Assembly: GCA_023413185.1 (NCBI GenBank)
Contig: JAEZQD010000114.1
Location: forward strand, 1 to 25,840
Length of the DNA stretch: 25,840 nucleotides
Direction: 5' to 3'
Source of the DNA: Bacillota bacterium
GTDB lineage: Bacteria; Bacillota; Clostridia; Oscillospirales; Ruminococcaceae
Part shown: piece by piece, positions 7,574 to 15,480 of the stretch
Numbering within the stretch: position 1 is the first letter of the stretch
How the letters are laid out: the number at the start of each line of letters is the position of its first letter
Made by a program: the position numbers and the translations under genes
The notes under the pieces: model-generated
Database searches by the model: none
The model's input: only the letters and a program-made list of their open reading frames with translations
What the model was told of the DNA's origin: nothing

Positions 7574-8761
7574 TTAGGTGTTTTGCTGTTTTACCCGATC
7601 CAGTAGCGCACGAATGCGGTTGGAGGGGTTAAGCAGCTCGCTGATAGACTGATCGTAGTTTAGGTGGTCAATAAGCAGGGCAAGGTATTTTGCCATGTCA
7701 ACCTCCGCATACCAAGGACGGCTTCTCAGCTCCTCGGTGCGGTATACAAGGTTTGAGGAGAACACCTTATCAATTAGCCCATCAGCATACGCCTTATCAA
7801 AGTTTGCAAGCCCTTCACAGAACAGTCCGAACGAAACGCAAACGAAGATTCTGCCCGCCTTCTTCTCTTTGAGCTGGCAGGCGATCTCGAGCACCGAATC
7901 GCCGGAGGAGATCATATCGTCGACGATAATAAGATCCTTGCCCTCGACGTTGGAGCCTAAGAATTCGTGGGCTACTATGGGGTTGCGACCCTGCACGATG
8001 GTGGCGTAGTCACGACGCTTATAGAACATACCAAGCTCTACGCCCAGGATGGAGGAATAATAGATACACCGTGCCATTCCGCCCTCATCGGGGGAGATGA
8101 CCATCAGCTTGTCTTTATCAAAGCGGATGTCGGGCACCTGCTTGACAATCGCCTTTAGAAACTGATAGGTGGGCTGAATGTTATCAAAGCCATTGAGCGG
8201 TATGGCGTTGTGCACACGCGCGTCGTGTGCGTCAAAGGTCAGGATGTTGTCCACACCCATGTTTGTAAGCTCCTGCAGCATCAAAGCGCAGTCAAGCGAT
8301 TCCCGCGAGCTGCGACGGTGCTGTCTGCCCTCGTAGAGCATGGGCATAATCACCGTAATGCGTCTTGCCTTACCGCCCGAAGCGGCAATAATGCGTTTTA
8401 AATCCTGGTAGTGGTCATCGGGGCTCATCGGTACGCTTTGTCCGTACATGGTGTACTGCACACCGTAGTTGAACACATCGCACAGGATGAAAAGGTCATG
8501 TCCGCGAATGGATTGCTTGATAAGCCCCTTCGCTTCTCCGGTACCAAATCTCGGGCAGGTTGCTTTAATCTTAAAGCTGTCGAGCAGATAGCCGGGCACC
8601 TCGATTTCGGGGTTCAGCTCATTGTGTCGCTCAAGTCTCCATTTGGTAAGATAGCTGTCTACCCTGTCGGTCATCTCCTCATAGCCTCTCATTCCTACAA
8701 TGCCGAGGGTGCCAACCGGGATCTTAACCACCTTACAATCGTGACTGTCGATATAGTCCAT
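7574..8761 (-). CDS. prs: Divergent ribose-phosphate pyrophosphokinase
   Basis: This cytoplasmic enzyme makes PRPP from ribose 5-phosphate and ATP for nucleotide, histidine and tryptophan synthesis. The 395 residues exceed the usual 310-320. Both PRTase-fold halves are present: ITVIMPMLYEGRQHRR (135-150) corresponds to the canonical ATP-binding YARQDRK loop, TFDAHDARVHNAI (175-187) to the flexible DLHAGQIQGFF region, and DLIIVDDMISSGDS (276-289) to the PRPP loop, normally DDMIDTGGT. The substitutions and about 70 extra N-terminal residues mark a divergent subfamily, so kinetics or regulation may differ. The symbol is by function only. The ribosome site GGGAGG lies 10 bases before ATG, and a near-consensus promoter is at 8841-8869. 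Confidence 0.85.
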   Translation of the reverse strand: MDYIDSHDCKVVKIPVGTLGIVGMRGYEEMTDRVDSYLTKWRLERHNELNPEIEVPGYLLDSFKIKATCPRFGTGEAKGLIKQSIRGHDLFILCDVFNYGVQYTMYGQSVPMSPDDHYQDLKRIIAASGGKARRITVIMPMLYEGRQHRRSSRESLDCALMLQELTNMGVDNILTFDAHDARVHNAIPLNGFDNIQPTYQFLKAIVKQVPDIRFDKDKLMVISPDEGGMARCIYYSSILGVELGMFYKRRDYATIVQGRNPIVAHEFLGSNVEGKDLIIVDDMISSGDSVLEIACQLKEKKAGRIFVCVSFGLFCEGLANFDKAYADGLIDKVFSSNLVYRTEELRSRPWYAEVDMAKYLALLIDHLNYDQSISELLNPSNRIRALLDRVKQQNT

Positions 8762-8840
8762 TCACCATTAACCTCCCAGACGCTTTTCATATTATATTGT
8801 ATGTCTCATGCGGGCAAATTCAAGTTGTTTGCCTACTCAA

Positions 8841-8869
8841 ATTTTACACAGGTTTCACACGCTTGTCAA
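8841..8869 (-). promoter_or_regulatory. Strong promoter of the PRPP synthetase gene
   Basis: On the minus strand TTGACA (8869-8864), exactly 17 bases, then TAAAAT (8846-8841). The start codon lies 79 bases downstream of the -10 box. A second TATAAT at 8796-8791 (minus) has no good -35 box. Confidence 0.8.
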
Positions 8870-8879
8870 CAAACAACAA

Positions 8880-8924
8880 AGCGCAGCCGGCATACCCAGC
8901 AAATGGGTGGACGCCGGTTGCGCT
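8880..8924 (-). terminator. Terminator of the GGDEF/EAL gene
   Basis: A long hairpin: an outer stem of 12 pairs (AGCGCAACCGGC pairing with a near-perfect complement) and an inner stem ACCCA/TGGGT. On the minus strand it is followed by TTGTTGTTTG. It lies 12 bases past the stop at 8937. Confidence 0.8.
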
Positions 8925-8936
8925 CTACTGTCTGTA

Positions 8937-10706
8937 TCAACCTATCTTTTGACGACGAAGCAGGCTTTCCGCCTCGTCTTTTGGAATTGCACGGCTGTAA
9001 AAAAAGCCCTGCACCTTGTCGCAGCCAATCTGCTTTATCAGCTCAAGCTGGCTTGCGGTCTCTACGCCCTCTGCCACAACACATAGGTTTAAGCAGTGTG
9101 CAAGGTTTACAACAAGCTTCACAATCTCGTAATCCTTGGGGTCGCTTGCAACGTGGTCAATAAACTTTTTATCAATCTTTAACGTGCTAATCCACAGCTG
9201 GCGAAGCTGGTTGAGCGAGGAATAGCCCGAACCGAAATCGTCGAGCGCAAGGTCAAGCCCCAACGCCTCCATGTTCTTTATTACGTCCATATTGCTGCCG
9301 ACGTATTCCACAAGCTGTGTTTCCGTCACCTCAAGCTCAATGCAGTCGGAGGTAAGGCTTAAGTTTTCGAGAATCTCGCGTACCTCGTCGGCAAACGACT
9401 GACGCTGCAGCTGCACAAGCGAAAGGTTAATCGCCATCTTACCAAACTGGTAGCCCTTGGCTCTAAACTCCGCCGCGGTCCTACACGCCTCTTCAAACAC
9501 CCACCTGCCAAGCTCGTGGATATGCCCCGACTCCTCGGCAGCGGGGATAAACTCGGCGGGGGATACGTTGCCAACCAGGCTTGAGTTTAAACGCAGCAAT
9601 GCCTCAAAGCCGACGATACTGCCGGTATAAGGGTTGTAAAGCGGCTGATAATGCACCTGGAACTCGTTGTGCTCCAAGCCATGGCGTATGGCACGACCGA
9701 CGGTCTCGTGACGCAGGATACGCTCAAACATCGAGTAATGAAAGATTGTGGTGGTGTCCTTACCCTTGGCCTTCGCATGCTGCATGGCAATGTCGGCATA
9801 GCGCAGCAGCGCCTTGTCGCTTTGCGCATGCTCGGGATACATCGAGATACCGAGACTTGCGGATATGCATAGCGTCAGCTTGCCAATCTGCATGGGCGCC
9901 TTGATGGCATCCTGGAGCCGGCGGGAGAACTCTACCGCCTCCTCGGTGTCTGCGCAGGGCAGGTAGATGGCAAACTCGTCGTTGCTCAGGCGCACCGCAA
10001 GCCCTTTGTTATGCGTGCGCTGTAACAGGATGCAGGCAACCTTCGTAATCACCTTGTCACCCACAAAGTGGTCGAGAGTGTCGTTGATGGCCTTTAGGTT
10101 GTCAAGGTCTAAAACAATGACGGCGGCGTTCTTTACCAGTCCTGTGCGAATATCGTTTTGCAGGCGGCGAGAAAGGGTGTGCTTCGTCGCCATGCCGGTT
10201 AGTTCATCAAATACAACCGGGGTCGTATCATAGCTGTTTTCGTTTTCTTCTAAGTCGAGCACACTGCCAATGACGCGCAGCAAGGTACCGTCCTCTGCAC
10301 GAAGTGCTTTGCCCTGCGCGCGCACGGTTTTTACGGCGCCAAGCGGGGTGATGATGCAAAGCCTAACTGCAAAGTCGGTCTCTTTGGGGTCGTTTATTAG
10401 ATTGTCGACAATCTGCCGGCATAAGGGAAGATACTCGGGCAGCACATTGCGTGAAAAAAAGCCCTCCATCGAATGTGCACAGTTGCTAATCGAAAGCATG
10501 CTGCAAAGCCTATGAGAGGATATCACCACATCGGTTTGAATATCCCACTCGAACAGACCTTCAATTAACATATCCAGCAGTGCGGAGTATTCCCTAAAGT
10601 ATTTGTCTGTGAAGCGTCGGTTTGGCAGAGAGTTGTCGCAGCGAAAATAGCGCTCCCAAACTGACAGGTAGTTGCCGCAATCGGCAAGCTGTTGCTCGTC
10701 GTGCAT
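8937..10706 (-). CDS. PAS-like/degenerate GGDEF/EAL phosphodiesterase
   Basis: A predicted cyclic-di-GMP signalling enzyme of 589 residues, cytoplasmic, with no membrane segment. Order: a PAS-like sensor (about 42-155), a GGDEF-fold domain (about 165-325) and an EAL domain (about 335-585). The GGDEF signature is replaced by SNDEF (241-245), so cyclase activity is unlikely; a GTP-binding regulatory role is known for such degenerate domains. The EAL domain keeps its catalytic set: EALLRL (368-373), NLS, ELEVTET (457-463), DDFGSGYSSL (489-498), LKIDKKFI, AEGVET and QGFF. It probably hydrolyses c-di-GMP. AAAGG stands about 12 bases before ATG. It has its own promoter and terminator. Confidence 0.92.
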   Translation of the reverse strand: MHDEQQLADCGNYLSVWERYFRCDNSLPNRRFTDKYFREYSALLDMLIEGLFEWDIQTDVVISSHRLCSMLSISNCAHSMEGFFSRNVLPEYLPLCRQIVDNLINDPKETDFAVRLCIITPLGAVKTVRAQGKALRAEDGTLLRVIGSVLDLEENENSYDTTPVVFDELTGMATKHTLSRRLQNDIRTGLVKNAAVIVLDLDNLKAINDTLDHFVGDKVITKVACILLQRTHNKGLAVRLSNDEFAIYLPCADTEEAVEFSRRLQDAIKAPMQIGKLTLCISASLGISMYPEHAQSDKALLRYADIAMQHAKAKGKDTTTIFHYSMFERILRHETVGRAIRHGLEHNEFQVHYQPLYNPYTGSIVGFEALLRLNSSLVGNVSPAEFIPAAEESGHIHELGRWVFEEACRTAAEFRAKGYQFGKMAINLSLVQLQRQSFADEVREILENLSLTSDCIELEVTETQLVEYVGSNMDVIKNMEALGLDLALDDFGSGYSSLNQLRQLWISTLKIDKKFIDHVASDPKDYEIVKLVVNLAHCLNLCVVAEGVETASQLELIKQIGCDKVQGFFYSRAIPKDEAESLLRRQKIG

Positions 10707-10805
10707 CCCGTGTACGTACCTTTCGATGATTTCTGAAAATGATGAAAGAAATCAGTGATTCGCCCCATTCTAAAGGGAATGTAATCGTTATCACTCTGTG
10801 TACAC

Positions 10806-10836
10806 ATTTTAGCATATTTTTCTTGTGTTTTGGCAA
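10806..10836 (-). promoter_or_regulatory. Promoter of the GGDEF/EAL gene
   Basis: On the minus strand TTGCCA (10836-10831), 19 bases, then TAAAAT (10811-10806) with TGC directly before it (extended -10). It lies about 100 bases before the ATG. Confidence 0.5.
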
Positions 10837-10894
10837 CTATTTAATATTTTTATATACTTGACCAAAAATTATATCATAAATTCTCATTTATTAT

Positions 10895-11146
10895 TCATTG
10901 CATTTTACTAGACAATACAATAGGTGCAGATTGCCCGATGTATATTTCCGCGAACTGGAATAAAGCGGTTTGACGAAATAATTGAAACAGCAGTGTCGTT
11001 AGAAGGAATCCCGTCAAAGCCAAAACCGCAAAGACGCCGAGTTTTGCCTTTTGATTAAGGGTAATATGAACTCGGATTAAAGAGATTTTAATCAGATTAA
11101 AAGCAACAAAAAAGGCAGTATCCGTCCGTTTGCATAGTGTAATCGC
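10895..11146 (-). pseudogene. Possible remnant of a membrane-protein gene
   Basis: An 83-codon open stretch ends in TGA at 10897-10895 and is entered after a TGA at 11149-11147. It reads like a membrane-protein C-terminus: DTAFFVAFNLIKISLI, then KLGVFAVLALTGFLLTTLLF and a polar QLFRQTALFQFAEIYIG. It has no ATG, GTG or ribosome site at a sensible place. It vaguely recalls the C-terminal half of TauE/SafE-type permeases. T-rich DNA can give hydrophobic frames by chance, so this is tentative. The rest of 10840-11226 shows nothing else I can support. Confidence 0.25.
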
Positions 11147-11226
11147 TCAAAAGAGCGGTTTACGACCGATTGCGACCCGATATCTGCGTATATTACGCAA
11201 TATTTCTCTGTTTTGCTGTTTCACTA

Positions 11227-11254
11227 TTGAATTTAAGGTGCAATATGATATAAT
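11227..11254 (+). promoter_or_regulatory. Promoter of the leader ORF-corA unit
   Basis: TTGAAT (11227-11232), 16 bases and a perfect TATAAT (11249-11254). Transcription would start near 11262, giving a leader of about 275 bases before corA, long enough for a regulatory leader. Confidence 0.6.
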
Positions 11255-11393
11255 AATAAGCATGCACGGGCTTTGCATGGTCATTGTGGCAGAGCGCGGC
11301 ATCGGCGTTTTGATTTTATCAGTCACTGCCCAATTCCCACCGCATTCCGCGGCGCGGTGTAACGGCAAATCAGCAAGGCGTGGAGGTGACACT

Positions 11394-11504
11394 GTGAATC
11401 CCGACCCCGGTAATCCCAAAAGTTGCGAAAACTCAACACATGGGCGGCTCAGCAGTGCACACAGCCTGTTTGCCGCCGTTATTAATGCGTGCTCCCGGGC
11501 ATAG
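11394..11504 (+). CDS. 36-codon putative leader peptide upstream of corA
   Basis: A short ORF opens with GTG 5 bases after GGAGGTG (11382-11388), a stronger ribosome site than corA has. It encodes 36 residues beginning MNPDPGNP and ending at TAG, 33 bases before the corA start. Three prolines and an aspartate in the first eight residues recall the MgtL leader of the enterobacterial Mg2+ transporter gene mgtA (MEPDPTPLP, from memory), whose translation responds to Mg2+. CTCCC near its 3' end (11492-11496) can pair with GGGAG (11525-11529) in the corA ribosome site, so translation of the leader could control access to corA. No homologue is recognised; a spurious ORF remains possible. Confidence 0.45.
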   Translation: MNPDPGNPKSCENSTHGRLSSAHSLFAAVINACSRA

Positions 11505-11537
11505 TAACCGGCTGCCGCACGTTAGGGAGTGATGATT

Positions 11538-12464
11538 TTGATTACATACCTCAAAACAGAAGATAACCGTCTGGTTACCCTGCAGGGGCTGCAGGACGGC
11601 TGCTGGGTGAGTGTAGTAAGCCCAACCGAACAGGAGATTCTCTACCTTGTTGAAACCTTAGGGCTTGACATGGGCTTTGTGCGCAGCTCACTGGATGAAG
11701 AGGAGACCTCGCGCATTGAAAGTGAGGGCGACCAAACCCTTGTAATTGTTGACGTTCCGGTAGCCGAAAAGCAGACCGAAAACACCATGCTGTATTCCAC
11801 CATGCCAATCGGCGTTATCATCACCGATAAGGCGGTGTACACTATCTCGCTCAAAGACAACGCAGTTCTCACCGAGATTGCGGGCAATATGGTAAAGAAC
11901 GTACAAACCCACCTGCGCACCAGGTTCTTTTTAACCCTGATGCTGCGCATCTCGGTGCGTTACCTGCAATACCTCAAACAGATTGACAAGATTTCAAACC
12001 TGATGGAGCTGCAGCTGCTGAAGTCGCTCAAAAACAAAGAGCTGATTCAGCTGCTCGGGCTTGAAAAATCGCTGGTATACTTCTCAACCTCGCTTAAGGC
12101 AAACGACCTGACGCTAGAAAAGATTCTGCGCGGGCGTTTTATTAAGCTGTATGAGGAGGACAAAGAGCTTCTTGAGGACGTACTCATCGAGATTAAGCAG
12201 GCGATTGAGATGAGCGGCATCTATTCGGGCGTATTGTCCGGCATGATGGACGCGTACGCCTCGGTTATCTCCAACAACCTCAACATCGTCATGAAGGTGC
12301 TCACCTCCATTACCATTGTTATGTCTATCCCCACCATCATTTCGGGTATCTATGGCATGAATGTGAGCAACCTGCCGCTGCCAAACTTCTGGTTCCCCGT
12401 GGGGCTTTCGCTCTTTGCAATGCTTGTCATCGGCTTTATCCTCAAGAAGAAGAACCTGTTTTAA
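11538..12464 (+). CDS. CorA-family divalent cation (Mg2+) transporter
   Basis: An inner-membrane pentameric channel of the CorA/MIT family that moves Mg2+ (sometimes Co2+ or Ni2+) into the cell. The 308 residues comprise a large cytoplasmic domain (1-245), two C-terminal helices (about 250-270 and 283-302) and between them the selectivity signature GMN (273-275, in SGIYGMNVSNLP), ending in a basic KKKNLF tail. The first possible codons are GTG 11529 and ATG 11532, but these overlap or abut the ribosome site TAGGGAG. TTG at 11538 stands 8 bases after GGGAG and gives MITYLKTEDNRL, which matches how such proteins usually begin. It follows a 36-codon leader ORF and ends at a strong terminator. 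Confidence 0.9.
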   Translation: MITYLKTEDNRLVTLQGLQDGCWVSVVSPTEQEILYLVETLGLDMGFVRSSLDEEETSRIESEGDQTLVIVDVPVAEKQTENTMLYSTMPIGVIITDKAVYTISLKDNAVLTEIAGNMVKNVQTHLRTRFFLTLMLRISVRYLQYLKQIDKISNLMELQLLKSLKNKELIQLLGLEKSLVYFSTSLKANDLTLEKILRGRFIKLYEEDKELLEDVLIEIKQAIEMSGIYSGVLSGMMDAYASVISNNLNIVMKVLTSITIVMSIPTIISGIYGMNVSNLPLPNFWFPVGLSLFAMLVIGFILKKKNLF

Positions 12465-12471
12465 GCAGTTT

Positions 12472-12514
12472 GACCCCGCCGCATCCCGCCGATGCTTAGG
12501 CGGGGTCTTGTTTT
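12472..12514 (+). terminator. Terminator of the corA gene
   Basis: GACCCCGCC (12472-12480) pairs with GGCGGGGTC (12499-12507), enclosing a second small stem (GCAT/ATGC), followed by TTGTTTT. It lies 8 bases past the stop codon. Confidence 0.9.
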
Positions 12515-12550
12515 GGCACTAAAACAAACGAAAAAGGTGTGAACGGTACG

Positions 12551-13333
12551 ATGAACGAAAATAAGATGTATCACATAGCCCTGTCTCCCGCCGACGGCGC
12601 GAAATATGCCATTCTACCGGGGGATCCGGGCAGGGTGGAGAAGATTGCCCGGTCTCTGACCAACCCCGTATTTGTTGCGAGCAATCGCGAATACACCACC
12701 TATGCGGGCACCATAGAGGGCGAGCGGGTGCTTGTAACCTCCACGGGCATCGGCGGACCGAGCGCCGCCATTGCGATCGAGGAGCTTTATATGACCGGTG
12801 TGCGCACCTTTTTGCGGGTGGGCACCTGCGGCGGCATGCAGACCCAGGTGCTGGCGGGGGACGCCATAGCCGTTACCGCCGCCGTTCGGATGGAGGGAAC
12901 CTCAAAGGAATATCTGCCGCCCGAATACCCCGCCGTGGCGGACTTCTCGGTGACAACTGCCTTGGTTACTGCGGCGCACAAGCTGGGCGTTCGGGTGCAC
13001 ACCGGCGTTGCCCAGAGCAAGGATTCGTTTTACGGGCAGCACGCGCCAAGCCGTATGCCGGTGGGCAGCGAGTTGTTGTATAAATGGAACGCGTGGAAGG
13101 CGGCGGGCTGCCTTGCGTCGGAGATGGAATGCGCCGCGCTGTTTTCGGTTGCATCTTCGCTGGGAGCGCGGGCGGGTGCCGTTTTGCATTGCGTCTGGAA
13201 TCAGGAGCGCGCGGAGCAGGGGCTGCCGGGCGCGGAGAGCCACGACACACAGCAGGCGATTGCGATTGCGGTTGATGCGCTGCGCCTGCTGATTGCGCAA
13301 GATAAAGCAAATATTACACCATCAGAAAAATGA
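12551..13333 (+). CDS. udp: Uridine phosphorylase
   Basis: A cytoplasmic nucleoside phosphorylase (PNP/UDP family) that splits uridine with phosphate into uracil and ribose 1-phosphate for pyrimidine salvage. The 260 residues carry the phosphate-binding GDPGR (24-28), RVGTCGG (89-95), QSKDSFYGQH (155-164) in the base-recognition region and SEMECAALF (190-198), the ribose-binding glutamate motif. The ATG at 12551 is used; an in-frame GTG at 12539 overlaps the ribosome site AAGGTG. The last ten codons (DKANITPSEK) are visibly AT-richer than the rest, and the stop overlaps the next gene's start as ATGA, so the 3' end may have been altered when that gene arrived. It is probably co-transcribed with the kinase that follows. 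Confidence 0.92.
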   Translation: MNENKMYHIALSPADGAKYAILPGDPGRVEKIARSLTNPVFVASNREYTTYAGTIEGERVLVTSTGIGGPSAAIAIEELYMTGVRTFLRVGTCGGMQTQVLAGDAIAVTAAVRMEGTSKEYLPPEYPAVADFSVTTALVTAAHKLGVRVHTGVAQSKDSFYGQHAPSRMPVGSELLYKWNAWKAAGCLASEMECAALFSVASSLGARAGAVLHCVWNQERAEQGLPGAESHDTQQAIAIAVDALRLLIAQDKANITPSEK

Positions 13334-14211
13334 AAACGATGTTGAAGAATATGGGCATAATCTCAATAGAACTAATTGAAAAAGGTTGGTCGGCCGATAA
13401 AAAGTATTGCATCACCGTCGATAACGGAGATAAGCTTTTTCTGCGTATTTCACCGCTAGAGCAATATGACAGCAAAAAACAAGATTTTGAATATATGAAG
13501 CAGATTGCAGCTCTCGGTTTACCAATCTGTGAGCCTGTTGAGCTTGGTATCTGTGATGAGGGCGTTTATTTCGTTCAAAGCTGGATTGACGGTGTTGATG
13601 CCAAAGAAATAATTGGATGTCTGTCTGACACAGAGCAGTATGGTTACGGCTTTGAAGCAGGGCGAATATTAAAGAAAATTCATTCATTATCCGCACCTGA
13701 AAACTTGGAAGATTGGGAAACCACATACAACAAAAAACTTAACAGAAAAATTAAAAGTTATCTTGACTGTAATTTGAAATATGAAAATGGTCAGTTGTTT
13801 GTTGATTTCATTAACGAAAACCGACAGCTTTTAAAAGACAGACCGCAGGTGTATCTGCACGGCGATTACCATATCGGCAATATGATGATCGGCAAGGACA
13901 AGCAGCTTTACATCATTGACTTTGACCGTAATGATTTTGGTGATTCCTTTGAGGATATGAAAGCAATTACCTGGGATGTTGAAGTGAGCCCTCTTTTTGC
14001 CAGTGGCAGAATTAACGGCTATTTTGACGATAAAGTCCCCAATGATTTTTGGCGGTTGCTTGCTTCGTATATCAGTTGCGGTACGTTATCATCCTTGCCG
14101 TGGGCAATTCCTTTCGGGCAGGGGGAAATTGATACAATGAGAAAGCTTGCCGCGGGTGTTCTCTATTGGTATGACAGCATGAAAAATCCTGTTCCAAACT
14201 GGTATTTATAG
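13330..14211 (+). CDS. APH-fold small-molecule kinase
   Basis: A phosphotransferase of the aminoglycoside phosphotransferase/choline kinase fold, 293 residues, cytoplasmic. The active-site motifs are VYLHGDYHIGN (174-184; catalytic Asp179, Asn184) and IIDFDRNDFGD (195-205; metal-binding Asp197). An N-lobe with GWSADKKYCI and LFLRI precedes them. The substrate is unknown: the sequence does not show whether it is an aminoglycoside, a sugar, homoserine or another hydroxyl compound, so no resistance claim is made. It overlaps udp by ATGA and has no ribosome site, so translation probably depends on udp. The gene is strikingly AT-rich, with codon use (AAA, GAA, ATT) unlike the GC-rich genes around it, suggesting recent transfer. 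The hairpin at 14357-14387 may end its transcript. Confidence 0.85.
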   Translation: MKTMLKNMGIISIELIEKGWSADKKYCITVDNGDKLFLRISPLEQYDSKKQDFEYMKQIAALGLPICEPVELGICDEGVYFVQSWIDGVDAKEIIGCLSDTEQYGYGFEAGRILKKIHSLSAPENLEDWETTYNKKLNRKIKSYLDCNLKYENGQLFVDFINENRQLLKDRPQVYLHGDYHIGNMMIGKDKQLYIIDFDRNDFGDSFEDMKAITWDVEVSPLFASGRINGYFDDKVPNDFWRLLASYISCGTLSSLPWAIPFGQGEIDTMRKLAAGVLYWYDSMKNPVPNWYL

Positions 14212-14356
14212 GGGTTTTGTCTTCGGCTCATTGATCGCATACTATTTATTATAAAAAGTGCCGGTAATTTGAAACATCCAAATTCGCAGGCGGTTTTGCC
14301 ATGGTGTTCAAATGGACTGATGAAATGTGTATGTACACAAAGTATTCGCGCAAGAA

Positions 14357-14387
14357 AAAAGGGAGCTTCGTCGTGAAGCCCCCTTTT
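14357..14387. terminator. Terminator between the kinase and the alpha/beta hydrolase
   Basis: A 13-bp stem with one mismatch (14357-14369 and 14375-14387). On the minus strand it is followed by TTTTTTCTTG, so it mainly ends the hydrolase transcript, whose stop is 25 bases away. On the plus strand TTTT also follows, so it may stop the kinase transcript. The 145 bases between the kinase stop and the hairpin hold no gene I can see. Confidence 0.8.
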
Positions 14388-14412
14388 ACTTATAGTAAGG
14401 TATCTTTTACGG

Positions 14413-15366
14413 TTAACCGAAATGCTCCTGTAAAAACGAGAGCACCGCGCCCGAAAACGCTTCGTCCTGTATCGGGTCTTCGTACAGATCATCATACACG
14501 ATAAAGTGGTAATCCCCCTCGCGCACATAGGTCTGCACCGGCTCGTTCGTCTTAGCCATAATACGCTCGAAGTTAACGTACGGCACCTGCGAGTCGGCTG
14601 TGGAATGCATCAGCAGCGCGGGGCGGCCGTTTAGCTTTTGTATTTCATTCAGTGGGTTAATGCGCGTCATCTCACCGCCGTAGCTAAGCAGGCAGTACAG
14701 ATGAACAAACGGCTTTTGGATGGCGGCAAATGCCTTCGGCATGCCCATTAGCTCCATCGAGTCGCAGAACATATCGGGCAGCGAGGAATACGCCGAGGCA
14801 CTGATTAAGCCGTCCAGTTCGGGCACTTCGCCCATCGCGTTGATGGCGGTGGCACCGCCCATCGAGGTTCCCCACACCACCGTAGGCAGGTCGCCGTACT
14901 GCTCGGTCAGGTAGGTAACACCCGCTTTCACGTCAAGGTATTCGCTCATGCCAAACTGCACCTCGTCGCCTTCGCTCTCGCCGTGGGCGCGCATCTCAAT
15001 CAGCAGCGAGCCGTAGCCGTTGTCGCGCAGCATCTTTGCGTAGCCGAAAAAGCCGGTGACCGACGGGTTTTGAATGCCCGAAAGCAGGATGACGGTCGCT
15101 TTTGGGTTTTCGGGCACAACCGTCCATGCCGCAATGTTCAGCCCGTCCTCTGTTTGCAGCGTAATGCGGGAGGCCTCCACCCCGAACTGCTCGGGCTCAT
15201 AGAAGCTCATGCGGGTGGGACGCTCTGTCAGGTCGCCCATGACAAGGGGAGGGATGGCGACAAATAAGGCGATGGTCAGCACGAGTATTGTCACAACGAC
15301 TATGATAATAACGCGTTTGAATACCCTGCCCTTTTTTGTTGTTTTGTCAGCTGTTACAGACGGCAT
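14413..15366 (-). CDS. Membrane-anchored alpha/beta hydrolase
   Basis: A serine hydrolase of the alpha/beta fold with 317 residues. One N-terminal helix (about 18-42) anchors it, with the catalytic domain most likely outside the cell. The triad is visible: Ser168 in the nucleophile elbow GTSMGG, Asp258 in HSTADSQVP and His287 in GDYHFIV. ATVILLSGIQN supplies the oxyanion-hole region and MRAHGESEG is typical of the family. The layout resembles Firmicutes proteins such as YqkD of Bacillus; the substrate (ester or peptide) is unknown. The ribosome site CAGGAG lies 8 bases before ATG. The gene lies past the methyltransferase on the same strand, separated by about 115 bases with a GC-rich hairpin-forming stretch (15429-15480), so it is probably a separate unit. 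Confidence 0.88.
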   Translation of the reverse strand: MPSVTADKTTKKGRVFKRVIIIVVVTILVLTIALFVAIPPLVMGDLTERPTRMSFYEPEQFGVEASRITLQTEDGLNIAAWTVVPENPKATVILLSGIQNPSVTGFFGYAKMLRDNGYGSLLIEMRAHGESEGDEVQFGMSEYLDVKAGVTYLTEQYGDLPTVVWGTSMGGATAINAMGEVPELDGLISASAYSSLPDMFCDSMELMGMPKAFAAIQKPFVHLYCLLSYGGEMTRINPLNEIQKLNGRPALLMHSTADSQVPYVNFERIMAKTNEPVQTYVREGDYHFIVYDDLYEDPIQDEAFSGAVLSFLQEHFG

Positions 15367-15480
15367 TTGTGTTTCTCCTGTCAGTTAATAAATAAAGTGA
15401 ATTAAGCCAAAGCCCTTGCGGATAAACCGCGGGGTGCAGTGCCCCTATCAGGGAGGATAACCGGTTTGCACGACCCCGCA

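Noticed and set aside
8411..9163. 250-residue plus-strand ORF
   Set aside because: It lies antisense to the PRPP synthetase and GGDEF/EAL genes and shows no domain or ribosome site.
10980..11070. Cyclic-di-GMP riboswitch suggested by GCAAAG and GGCAAA-like pieces
   Set aside because: The conserved segments are not in the correct order or spacing, and the strand relation to the GGDEF/EAL gene does not fit.
11341..11480. Possible M-box, cobalamin or other known riboswitch before corA
   Set aside because: I searched by eye for the M-box and cobalamin core motifs (for example GTGCTAAAGCTCTACG, GCCACTGT with downstream boxes) and found none in order. A covariance-model search would be decisive.
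13330..14211. Calling the kinase an aminoglycoside-resistance gene
   Set aside because: Only the APH fold motifs are visible; many homologues act on sugars, choline or other metabolites, so the substrate is not determined.
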